From Streptomyces smaragdinus (GTDB lineage Bacteria > Actinomycetota > Actinomycetes > Streptomycetales > Streptomycetaceae): 64,000 nt of DNA. The notes beneath the pieces were generated by a model that saw nothing but the letters and a program-made list of their open reading frames with translations, was not told the origin of the DNA and made no database searches. Shown piece after piece: positions 17,419 to 24,707 of the stretch; the first letter of the stretch is position 1; each line of letters opens with the position of its first letter. The translations under genes were made by a program, and so were the position numbers. Location of the stretch: the NCBI RefSeq assembly GCF_009604385.1, contig NZ_WEGJ01000014.1:1-64000 (forward strand), written 5' to 3'.

Positions 17419-17558
17419 GGGCGAACAGTATCCCGAGACCAGCCGGAGTAGTTGTGCACGGCGGGCGCGTCCGGCCGTGGGGCGCTCCGTGCCGGGAGCC
17501 TTGACAGCCTCCGGACGCGCGTCAATTCTGGGCCCACCGCGTGTGGTCGGAGGCAAGG

Positions 17559-18212
17559 ATGCCTACAGCACGAGACGTACTGCTGGACGCCGCCTTCACG
17601 GCGCTCCGTAACCGGCCCTGGGCCGGTGTGCGGATGGTCGACGTGGCCGTCTCCGCCGGGGTGTCGAGGCAGACGCTCTACAACGAGTTCGGCAGCAAGG
17701 AGGGCCTCGCCCAGGCGCTCGTCAGACGTGAGGTCGACGGGTTCCTCAGGGGCGCGGAGCAGTCGCTGGACGCCGGCGGGTCCGGTGCCGGCGTGCCCGC
17801 GCGGCTCGCGGCGCTGGGCGCCTGGACGGTGCGCGCCGCCCGCGCCAATCCGCTGGTACGGGCGGTCCTGACCGGCTGCTGGGGGGTGGAGCTGCCCCTG
17901 ATGGCCCGGCCGGGGCGGGGGCCCGGTGTCCCCGGGCAGCGCGGGCCGGACGGGACGCGGCCGGTGGAGACGCCGACGGAGCTGGTGGACAAGGTGTGCG
18001 ACCGGGCGGTCGCGGCGCTGGCGGCGGACTGGGACGGGGGGCCGGGACTGGCCGCCGCGTGCGAGGAGTTCACCCGGATCACGGTCAGCTATGTGATCGC
18101 GCCCGCGGCCAAGGGGGAGCCGGATCCGCTGGAGCGGATCGCGGCGGAGCTGCTGTCAGTGCCCGCCGGAGCCCGACAGCTGCAGGCCGATGACCCCGAC
18201 AATCACCAGTGA
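17559..18212 (+). CDS. TetR-family transcriptional regulator
   Basis: A 217-residue protein. GGAGG at 17549-17553 sets ATG 17559. The N-terminal HTH is 'ARDVLLDAAFTAL...VRMVDVAVSAGVSRQTLYNEFGSKEGLAQALV'. The ligand domain is unassigned. Its last 57 bp overlap, tail to tail, the 3' end of the opposite-strand SMR transporter gene. It is divergent from hisN, with 140 bp between starts. Ligand and targets are unknown, but the SMR pump is a natural candidate. Confidence 0.85.
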   Translation: MPTARDVLLDAAFTALRNRPWAGVRMVDVAVSAGVSRQTLYNEFGSKEGLAQALVRREVDGFLRGAEQSLDAGGSGAGVPARLAALGAWTVRAARANPLVRAVLTGCWGVELPLMARPGRGPGVPGQRGPDGTRPVETPTELVDKVCDRAVAALAADWDGGPGLAAACEEFTRITVSYVIAPAAKGEPDPLERIAAELLSVPAGARQLQADDPDNHQ

Positions 18213-18488
18213 GATCGACACGAGCTTGAGCGTCGAGACCACGTCGCCGAGGAACGCCATGCCGTAGATCGCCGTACCGGCCGCGCCGATGCCGGTCCAC
18301 ACCGCGTACGCGGGGCCGACGTCGAGCTTCTTCAGGGAGAGCGTCAGCAGTCCGAAGCTGCCGAGGGCGAACGAGCAGAAGGCGATGGTCGGCCACAGCC
18401 GGGTGAAGCCGTGGCTGAGCTTCAGACAGACGGCGAACCCGGTCTCCAGGAAGCCGGCGACCACGACGAGGAGCCATGCGAGTGCCAT
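18156..18488 (-). CDS. Small multidrug resistance (SMR) family transporter
   Basis: A 110-residue protein with four transmembrane helices. It contains the SMR signature glutamate in helix 1 ('LLVVVAGFLETGFAVCLK'), 'GPAYAVWTGIGAAGTAIYGM' in helix 3 and 'ISLVIVGVIGLQL' in helix 4. These proton-coupled exporters act on quaternary ammonium compounds or guanidinium. The sequence resembles the SugE/Gdx side of the family more than EmrE, but that is a judgement by eye. ATG 18488 is preceded by GGAGG. The leader contains two GC hairpins. Confidence 0.9.
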   Translation of the reverse strand: MALAWLLVVVAGFLETGFAVCLKLSHGFTRLWPTIAFCSFALGSFGLLTLSLKKLDVGPAYAVWTGIGAAGTAIYGMAFLGDVVSTLKLVSISLVIVGVIGLQLSGSGGH

Positions 18489-18522
18489 TGCTCCGTACGA
18501 CCTCCTCGTCGACTGCACTTTC

Positions 18523-18569
18523 CCGGGGGACAACCCCCGGACCCCCGGCCGGAAAGCGGGTCGGCCGGG
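18523..18569 (-). other. Two stem-loops in the SMR gene leader
   Basis: Hairpin A: CCGGGGG-ACAA-CCCCCGG at 18523-18540. Hairpin B: CCCGGCC at 18544-18550 pairing with GGCCGGG at 18563-18569. They lie 35-80 bp before the start codon on the minus strand and could act as an attenuator. I do not see the conserved blocks of a known guanidine riboswitch. Confidence 0.5.
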
Positions 18570-18697
18570 TGACCCCGTGGAATTCGCGAGGCCGTCTTTG
18601 AGTAATGAAGTATGCATTGCCCGAGGCACGGCAGTGGGCAAACATCGCCGATCAGTTCGGTTCCGTGACCTGGGGTCCCGTACGGTCGGCGGCGGCG

Positions 18698-19705
18698 TCA
18701 GTCGCCCTCGCGGCGCTCCCGCGTCGCCAGCAGCCGGCGCAGCGAGTGCAGCCGGGCCGGGTCGGCGTGGCCCTCGGCCACGTACGCGTCCAGGGCGCAG
18801 TCCGGCTCGTCGTGGCTGCACGCGCGCGGGCAGTTCTCCGTGCCCGGCTCCAGGTCGGGGAAGGCGTGGATGACGCGGGACGGGTCGACGTGGTTGAGAC
18901 CGAAGGACCGTACGCCCGGGGTGTCGATCACCCAGCCGTCGGAGTCCGGCAGGGGGAGCGCGAGCGCCGACGTCGTGGTGTGCCGGCCGCGGCCCGTCAC
19001 CGCGTTGACGTCGCCCGTGGCCCGCTGGCGGTCCGGGACGAGGGCGTTGACCAGGGTCGTCTTGCCGACGCCGCTGTGGCCGACGAACGCCGTGACCCGG
19101 CCGTCGATCTCCGCGCGGACGAGGTCGACGCCGCTGCCGTCGGCCAGTTGGTCCTTGCGGGTGGCGACCGCCCGTACGCCCAGCGGGGCGTAGGTGTCCA
19201 GGAGGGTCTCCGCCGGCGCGAGGTCGGCCTTGGTGAGGATCAGCAGCGGCTCCAGGCCCGCGTCGTACGCGGCGACCAGACAGCGGTCGATCAGCCGGGG
19301 GCGGGGCTCGGGGTCGGCCAGCGCGGTGACGATCGCCAGCTGGTCGGCGTTGGCGACGACGACGCGCTCGTACGGGTCGTCGTCGTCCGCCGTGCGACGC
19401 AGCACGGAGGAGCGCTCCTCGACCCGCACCACCCGGGCCAGGGTGCCCTCGTCGCCGGAGAGATCGCCGATCACCGCGACCCGGTCGCCCACGACGATGC
19501 CCTTGCGGCCCAGCTCGCGGGCCTTGACCGCGGTGACCTTGCGGCCGTCGACCAGGCAGGTGATCCGGCCCCGGTCGATGGTGAGGACGAAGCCGGGCAC
19601 GGCGTCCTCGTGCTTGGGCCGGTTCCGGCTGCGCGGCCGGCTGCCGCGCCGGTCGGGCCGGATCCGGACGTCGTCCTCGTCGGTGTGCTTGCCGTAGCGC
19701 CGCAT
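18698..19705 (-). CDS. rsgA: Ribosome small-subunit GTPase RsgA
   Basis: A 335-residue circularly permuted GTPase acting in late 30S assembly. An OB-fold region precedes the G domain, with motifs in permuted order: G4 'TKAD' (158-161), G1 'GHSGVGKTT' (209-217), then G3 'DTPG'. A C-terminal zinc knuckle, 'CPRACSHDEPDC', follows. The basic N-terminal extension 'RRGSRPRSRNRP' is typical of Streptomyces. ATG 19705 lies 8 bp after the aroA stop, so it is cotranscribed with aroA. Confidence 0.93.
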   Translation of the reverse strand: MRRYGKHTDEDDVRIRPDRRGSRPRSRNRPKHEDAVPGFVLTIDRGRITCLVDGRKVTAVKARELGRKGIVVGDRVAVIGDLSGDEGTLARVVRVEERSSVLRRTADDDDPYERVVVANADQLAIVTALADPEPRPRLIDRCLVAAYDAGLEPLLILTKADLAPAETLLDTYAPLGVRAVATRKDQLADGSGVDLVRAEIDGRVTAFVGHSGVGKTTLVNALVPDRQRATGDVNAVTGRGRHTTTSALALPLPDSDGWVIDTPGVRSFGLNHVDPSRVIHAFPDLEPGTENCPRACSHDEPDCALDAYVAEGHADPARLHSLRRLLATRERREGD

Positions 19706-19713
19706 CCGGGCGG

Positions 19714-21027
19714 TCAGTCCCGCTCGCCCAGCAGGGCGGCCCACATCGCCGGGAAGTCCGGCAGGGTCTTCGCCGTCGTCGCCACGTTCTCCACCTCTAC
19801 ACCTTCCACCGCCAGGCCGATCACCGCGCCCGCAGTGGCCATCCGGTGGTCGTCGTACGTGTGGAAGACGCCGCCGCGCAGCGGGCGGGGGCGGATGCGC
19901 AGACCGTCCGCCGTCTCGGTGACGTCGCCGCCGAGGGCGTTGATCTCCTTGGTGAGGGCGGCGAGGCGGTCCGTCTCGTGCAGCCGCAGATGGGCGACGC
20001 CCCGCAGGGTGGAGGGGGAGTCGGCGAGGGCGGCGACCGCGGCGATGCCGGGGGTGAGCTCGCCGACCTCGGACAGGTCGATGTCGATGCCGTGCACCGT
20101 GCCGGTGCCGGTGAACGTGAGGCCCTTGGGCGTCAGCTCGTACGAACCGCCCATCGCGGTGAAGATCTCCCGCAGCGCGTCACCCGGCTGGGTGGTGCGC
20201 GCCGGCCAGTCCGCGACCGTGACCCGGCCGCCGGTGATCAGCGCGGCGGCGAGGAACGGCTGGGCGTTGGACAGGTCGGGCTCGATCACCAGGTCCCGGC
20301 CGAGGAGGGCGCCGGGGGCAACCCGCCAGACGTTCGGCTCGCCGCTGTCGTCCGGGGTGGTGACCTGGGCGCCGGCGGCGCGCAGCATGTCGACGGTCAT
20401 CCGGATGTGCGGCATCGAGGGCAGGGTGCGGCCGGTGTGGCGCAGCTCCAGGCCCTGGTTGAAGCGGGGGGCGGAGAGCAGCAGGGCGCTGATGAACTGG
20501 GAGGACGACGAGGCGTCCACCTCGACCCGGCCGCCGTCCAGCGCGCCCCCGCCGTGCACGGTGAGCGGCAGGGCGCCGCGTCCCGCGTCGTCGATGCGGG
20601 CGCCGAGGGCGCGCAGGGCGCCGATCACGCCGTGCAGGGGGCGCTCGTGGCTGCGGGGGTCGCCGTCGAAGCGGACGTCGCCGGACGCCAGCGCGGCGAC
20701 GGGGGGCAGGAAGCGCATCACGGTGCCGGCGTTGCCGACGTCCACCGTCGCCGGGCCGCGCAGCGCGGCGGGGATCACGCGCCAGGCCTCGCCGGTGCCG
20801 TCGGGGCCGACCCCTTCCTCGATGCCGGCGCCGAGGGCGCGCAGACCCTGGGCCATCAGCGCCGAGTCGCGTGAGCGCAGCGGCCGGCGCAGCCACCCGG
20901 GCTCGGCCGCCAGCGCGGCGAGGACCAGGGCGCGGTTGGTGACCGACTTGGACCCGGGCACGGTCACGTCCGCCGCCACGGGCGCGGAGGCGGTGGGTGC
21001 GGGCCAGGGGTCTGGGTGGGCGGACAT
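19714..21027 (-). CDS. aroA: 3-phosphoshikimate 1-carboxyvinyltransferase (EPSP synthase)
   Basis: A 437-residue shikimate-pathway enzyme joining PEP to shikimate-3-phosphate. Signatures: 'PGSKSVTNRALVLAALA', 'GNAGTVMRFLPP', 'LRLHETDRLAALTKE' and 'DDHRMATAGAVIGL'. ATG 21027 is chosen with AAGGTGG about 10 bp upstream; TTG 21045 and GTG 21036 are in frame but overlap the upstream gene's end. It lies between the M50-like gene (stop 11 bp upstream) and rsgA (8 bp downstream), an operon layout common in Streptomyces. Confidence 0.95.
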   Translation of the reverse strand: MSAHPDPWPAPTASAPVAADVTVPGSKSVTNRALVLAALAAEPGWLRRPLRSRDSALMAQGLRALGAGIEEGVGPDGTGEAWRVIPAALRGPATVDVGNAGTVMRFLPPVAALASGDVRFDGDPRSHERPLHGVIGALRALGARIDDAGRGALPLTVHGGGALDGGRVEVDASSSSQFISALLLSAPRFNQGLELRHTGRTLPSMPHIRMTVDMLRAAGAQVTTPDDSGEPNVWRVAPGALLGRDLVIEPDLSNAQPFLAAALITGGRVTVADWPARTTQPGDALREIFTAMGGSYELTPKGLTFTGTGTVHGIDIDLSEVGELTPGIAAVAALADSPSTLRGVAHLRLHETDRLAALTKEINALGGDVTETADGLRIRPRPLRGGVFHTYDDHRMATAGAVIGLAVEGVEVENVATTAKTLPDFPAMWAALLGERD

Positions 21028-21037
21028 GGCGTCCACC

Positions 21038-21751
21038 TTAGTCAACGAGGAGCGTCGCTCCGCCCGCGAGTGCGCCGAGGGAGACGGCGTAGAAGAGGAA
21101 CACCCACAGGGTCGCGGGGGCGTGCGTGAGGCGGGCGAGCTGGTCGGCGTCGGAGGAGGGGGCGCGGCCGCGGGCCCGTTTGCGCTGCAGCTCCTGGACC
21201 GGTCGTACGCCGCCTATCAGCAGGAACCACACCGACCAGTACGCGAACGCCGCCTGGACGTCCGGCCCGGCGAACCACGAGACCAGGAAGAACGCCGCGC
21301 CCGTGAGGACGACGCTGAGCACTCCGTACGCGTTCCGGATCATGATCAGCATCGCGGCGAGCAGCAGCACCGCGCCCCAGAGCAGGGCGGTGATGTGGTT
21401 CGACGCGAGCAGCCAGGCGCCGGCCAGGCCCAGGAGGGAGGGCGCGGTGTAGCCGGCGGCGGCCGTCAGGACCATCCCGGGGCCGTGCGGTTTGCCGCGG
21501 CTGACGGTGAGGCCCGAGGTGTCGGAGTGCAGCCGGATCGCGGTGAGCTGCCGTCCGGTGAGCAGGGCGACGAGGGCGTGGCCGCCCTCGTGCGCGATGG
21601 TGACGGCGTTACGGAGCAGCCGCCACGGGGTGCCGGTGAGCACCGCGAGCAGGGCGACCGCCGCGGTGGCGCCGATCAGCCACTGCTCGGGGTCGGGCTG
21701 GGTGCCGGTGACCTCGTGCCAGAGCGCGGAGAGGCTGACGTCGTCGGTCAT
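21038..21751 (-). CDS. M50-family (site-2-like) membrane metallopeptidase
   Basis: A 237-residue membrane protein. The zinc motif HEGGH ('TIAHEGGHALVAL') lies in an early helix, followed by several transmembrane segments and a polar C-terminal loop (RKRARGRAPSSDADQL) before a last helix. Smaller than classical site-2 proteases and without a PDZ domain. ATG 21751 is preceded by GGAGGA. It heads the aroA-rsgA unit. Substrate unknown. Confidence 0.85.
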   Translation of the reverse strand: MTDDVSLSALWHEVTGTQPDPEQWLIGATAAVALLAVLTGTPWRLLRNAVTIAHEGGHALVALLTGRQLTAIRLHSDTSGLTVSRGKPHGPGMVLTAAAGYTAPSLLGLAGAWLLASNHITALLWGAVLLLAAMLIMIRNAYGVLSVVLTGAAFFLVSWFAGPDVQAAFAYWSVWFLLIGGVRPVQELQRKRARGRAPSSDADQLARLTHAPATLWVFLFYAVSLGALAGGATLLVD

Positions 21752-21855
21752 CGGGTCCTCCGGGTCGGGGTTGCAGGGGAGTCTGGCACGGGCTCCCTCC
21801 GAGCGGAATCGCGGTCCCGCCCTCGGCCGGATTCCGGCGTGAGATCGTGGAACAC

Positions 21856-22677
21856 ATGTGTGGACGCTACGCATCCAGCCGTAAGCCCGAGGACCTCGTG
21901 AAGATCTTCGACGTGGAGAAGTGGGACCCCGTCGAAACCCTCGAGGCGGACTACAACGTCGCCCCCACCAAGGACGTGTACGCCGTCCTGGAGCGCCCCG
22001 TGCGGGGCAGCGACGACCCGCGGCCGGTCCGCCAGCTCCGCACCCTGCGCTGGGGGCTCGTCCCGTCCTGGGCGAAGAGCCCGGACACCGGCGTCAAGAT
22101 GATCAACGCCCGGGCGGAGACCGTGGTCGAGAAGCCCGCGTACCGCCGGGCCTTCGCCTCCCGGCGGTGTCTGCTGCCCGCCGACGGCTATTTCGAGTGG
22201 ATGACCGCCAAGGGCGAGCTGCAGCTCGAGCAGGAGGGGAAGAAGAAGCGCCCGCGCAAGCAGCCGTACTTCATCACCCCGGCCGACGGCTCGGTGTTCG
22301 CGATGGCCGGGCTGTTCGAGTTCTGGCGCGACAAGACCCTCCCCGACGACGACCCCCGCGCCTGGTGGGTCACCTGCACCGTGATCACGACCGACGCCGA
22401 GACCACCCCCCTGGCCGGCGGCCCCGCCCACGAGGGCGGCCCCGGCGCCCTGGCCGAGATCCACCCCCGGATGCCGCTGATGCTCCCCGCCGACCGCTGG
22501 GACGCCTGGCTCGACCCGGCGAACGCGGACCTCGACGAGATCAAGGGCCTGCTCGCCCCGCCCCCGCACGGCCTGCTCAAGGCGTACCCGGTGTCCACGG
22601 CCGTCAGCAACGTCCGCAACAACGGCGCCGACCTGGTGAAGGAGATCGACGCGCCGGAGGAGGGCACCCTCTTCTGA
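21856..22677 (+). CDS. SRAP-domain protein (YedK/HMCES family)
   Basis: A 273-residue protein. ATG 21856 is preferred over the in-frame GTG 21847 because the catalytic Cys must be residue 2 (MCGRY), exposed after Met removal to crosslink abasic sites in single-stranded DNA. Other catalytic-site residues are visible: Asn34 in 'YNVAPT', Glu in 'DGYFEW', His in 'AEIHPRMP'. It forms stable DNA-protein crosslinks that protect abasic sites. Divergent from the M50-like gene. Confidence 0.93.
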   Translation: MCGRYASSRKPEDLVKIFDVEKWDPVETLEADYNVAPTKDVYAVLERPVRGSDDPRPVRQLRTLRWGLVPSWAKSPDTGVKMINARAETVVEKPAYRRAFASRRCLLPADGYFEWMTAKGELQLEQEGKKKRPRKQPYFITPADGSVFAMAGLFEFWRDKTLPDDDPRAWWVTCTVITTDAETTPLAGGPAHEGGPGALAEIHPRMPLMLPADRWDAWLDPANADLDEIKGLLAPPPHGLLKAYPVSTAVSNVRNNGADLVKEIDAPEEGTLF

Positions 22678-22704
22678 CGGCCGGCCCCGTCCGACAATGG
22701 CCCG

Positions 22705-23328
22705 GTGACCACCCGACTCGTCCCCACCCCCGCCGGCGACGCCCGTATCACCTGGCACCCGGCGAAGAAGCCCCGCCTCGTCCTCGCCCTCGGCCACGGC
22801 GCCGGCGGCACCGGCCCCTCCCGCGACCTGACCGCGCTGGCCGCCGCCCTGCCCGCCCGCGGGGTGACCGTCGCCCTCGTGGACCAGCCCTGGCGGGTCG
22901 CCGGAAAGAAGCTGGCGCCGGCCCCCAGGACGCTGGACGCCGCATGGACCGCGCTCTGGCCGGCGCTGGAGAAGCCCGGACCGCCGGTGGTGGCCGGCGG
23001 CCGCAGCGCCGGGGCGCGGGTGGCCTGCCGCACGGCGCGGGAGCTGGGCGCACACGCCGTGCTCGCGCTGGCCTTCCCGCTGCACCCGCCGGGCCGGCCG
23101 GAGAAGACCCGGGCGGACGAGCTGACGGGCGCCGGCGCGCCCACCCTCGTCGTCCAGGGGGAGCGCGACACCTTCGGGCGGCCGGAGGAATTTCCGGCGG
23201 GGACGCGGATCGTCCCGGTGCCGTGGGGCGACCATTCCTTCGCCGTGCCGAAGTCCGCGGACATCGGTCAGGACGACGCCCTCGCGGTGCTGACGGAGGG
23301 GGTGGCCGCCTGGCTCAAGGAGCTGTGA
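22705..23328 (+). CDS. Alpha/beta-hydrolase (KANL3/Tex30-like dienelactone hydrolase fold)
   Basis: A 207-residue protein from GTG 22705. It has an oxyanion-hole segment 'ALGHGAGGTGPSRDL', the nucleophile elbow 'GGRSAGARVA', an acid-containing 'VVQGERDTFG' strand and a terminal His in 'WGDHSFAVPK', giving a full Ser-Asp-His set. Substrate unknown. It ends just before the sigR promoter. Confidence 0.83.
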   Translation: MTTRLVPTPAGDARITWHPAKKPRLVLALGHGAGGTGPSRDLTALAAALPARGVTVALVDQPWRVAGKKLAPAPRTLDAAWTALWPALEKPGPPVVAGGRSAGARVACRTARELGAHAVLALAFPLHPPGRPEKTRADELTGAGAPTLVVQGERDTFGRPEEFPAGTRIVPVPWGDHSFAVPKSADIGQDDALAVLTEGVAAWLKEL

Positions 23329-23333
23329 GCCGG

Positions 23334-23360
23334 GGGAATGCGCCGGGCGCAACGGGTGTT
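23334..23360 (+). promoter_or_regulatory. Sigma-R-dependent promoter of sigR
   Basis: GGGAAT (23334-23339), exactly 18 bp, GTT (23358-23360). This matches the sigma-R consensus GGAAT-N18-GTT and corresponds to the autoregulated promoter p2 of S. coelicolor sigR. Transcription should begin near 23366, about 55 bp before ATG 23421. Confidence 0.85.
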
Positions 23361-23420
23361 GTAGCGGACGTCCGACTGGACGCGTACTCGAACACGGACG
23401 TGAGAAGGAGGGCCCGCCGA

Positions 23421-24272
23421 ATGGGTGGAGCCATGTGCCTGTCCCGGTCCCGGACCGCTGACAAGGGCGCCCCGCCCGACTGGAGCGGCGGTGACCCGAT
23501 TGCGCCCACGAAGAACCGGGCGGCGGATTCGGGCGAAGGTCGTCTATTCTCCGAACCGAGCAGGGAATCCGCGGCCGCCGCCCCGGGTTCCGTCCTGGTT
23601 CTGGAGGAGGTGGGTCTCGTACCTGGGACCGAAGCGGACGGTCAGCCCACGGAGCGTCCCGAGGAGAGCGCCGCCGAGCGCAGCGCGCGCTTCGAGCGGG
23701 ACGCCATGGAGTTCCTCGACCAGATGTACTCCGCGGCCCTGCGGATGACGCGCAACGCCGCGGACGCGGAGGACCTGGTCCAGGAGACGTACGCCAAGGC
23801 GTACGCGTCCTTCCACCAGTTCCGCGAGGGGACGAACCTCAAGGCGTGGCTGTACCGCATCCTGACCAACACCTTCATCAACTCCTACCGCAAGAAGCAG
23901 CGCGAGCCGCAGCGCAGCGCCGCGGAGGAGATCGAGGACTGGCAGCTCGCGCGCGCCGAGTCGCACATGTCGACCGGGCTGCGCTCGGCCGAGGCGCAGG
24001 CGCTCGACCATCTGCCGGACTCGGACGTGAAGGAAGCGCTCCAGGCGATTCCCGAGGAGTTCCGGATCGCCGTGTATCTCGCCGACGTAGAGGGCTTTGC
24101 GTACAAGGAGATCGCGGACATCATGGGGACACCCATCGGCACGGTCATGTCCCGGCTGCACCGGGGCCGCAGGCAGCTCCGCGAGCTGCTCGAGGACTAC
24201 GCACGCGAGCGCGGCCTGGTGCCGGCGGGTGACGCGGGCGGCACCATCGGAAAGAAGGGCGCGGGATCATGA
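23421..24272 (+). CDS. sigR: ECF sigma factor SigR (long form; short form probably from 23610)
   Basis: This sigma factor controls the thiol-oxidative stress response. Region 2 ('DQMYSAALRMTRNAADAEDLVQETYAKAYASF') and region 4 ('LQAIPEEFRIAVYLADVEGFAYKEIADIMGTPIGTVMSRLHRGR') are complete. Two starts are credible. ATG 23421 has AAGGAGGG 8 bp upstream and gives 283 residues. GTG 23610 gives 220 residues but has its GGAGGA only ~1 bp away. In S. coelicolor the stress-induced promoter yields an unstable, N-terminally extended form and a shorter stable one. The stop overlaps rsrA by ATGA. Confidence 0.95.
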   Translation: MGGAMCLSRSRTADKGAPPDWSGGDPIAPTKNRAADSGEGRLFSEPSRESAAAAPGSVLVLEEVGLVPGTEADGQPTERPEESAAERSARFERDAMEFLDQMYSAALRMTRNAADAEDLVQETYAKAYASFHQFREGTNLKAWLYRILTNTFINSYRKKQREPQRSAAEEIEDWQLARAESHMSTGLRSAEAQALDHLPDSDVKEALQAIPEEFRIAVYLADVEGFAYKEIADIMGTPIGTVMSRLHRGRRQLRELLEDYARERGLVPAGDAGGTIGKKGAGS

Positions 24273-24574
24273 GCTGCGGAGAGCCGCACGAGACCGACTG
24301 CTCAGAGGTCCTCGACCATCTGTACGAGTATCTCGACCACGAGATGCCGGCGAGCGACTGCGCGAAGTTCGAGACGCACTTCGACGAGTGTTCGCCGTGC
24401 CTCGAGAAGTACGGCCTGGAAGAGGCCGTGAAGAAGCTCGTCAAGCGCTGCTGCGGCCAGGACGACGTCCCGTCCGACCTGCGGGCCAAGGTGATGGGCC
24501 GGATCGAGCTCATCCAGTCCGGCGAGCAGGTGCCCGAGGCGCCCCTCGTCGGCAGGGACGCGCCCCAGACATGA
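24269..24574 (+). CDS. rsrA: Zinc-binding redox anti-sigma factor RsrA
   Basis: A 101-residue anti-sigma factor of the ZAS type. Every residue known to matter in S. coelicolor RsrA is at the same position: Cys3, Cys11, Cys31, His37, Cys41, Cys44 (HX3CX2C), Cys61 and Cys62. Reduced, zinc-bound RsrA sequesters SigR; disulfide stress expels zinc and releases it. The ATG overlaps the sigR stop (ATGA), indicating translational coupling. Confidence 0.97.
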   Translation: MSCGEPHETDCSEVLDHLYEYLDHEMPASDCAKFETHFDECSPCLEKYGLEEAVKKLVKRCCGQDDVPSDLRAKVMGRIELIQSGEQVPEAPLVGRDAPQT

Positions 24575-24612
24575 GCGGCGGGTCACGCCTCGTATGACCC
24601 GATGGAGGTAAT

Positions 24613-24633
24613 CCCCGGCAAACTCCGCCGGGG
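24613..24633 (+). terminator. Terminator after rsrA
   Basis: CCCCGGC / GCCGGGG with a 7-nt loop, followed by a pyrimidine-rich stretch. Confidence 0.65.
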
Positions 24634-24707
24634 GCCTTCGCCACCCTCCTATTCTCCTCGGTCTGAGCTCCGCGGTGGGGCTCCGGAGGACGAGGAGTGT
24701 GGCGTTC

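Noticed and set aside
18489..18697. Guanidine (ykkC-class) riboswitch before the SMR gene.
   Set aside because: The leader is structured, but I could not find the conserved blocks of guanidine-I, -II or -III classes.
18605..21901. A 1098-codon plus-strand open frame.
   Set aside because: It lies antisense to rsgA, aroA and the M50-like gene, all of which have diagnostic motifs.
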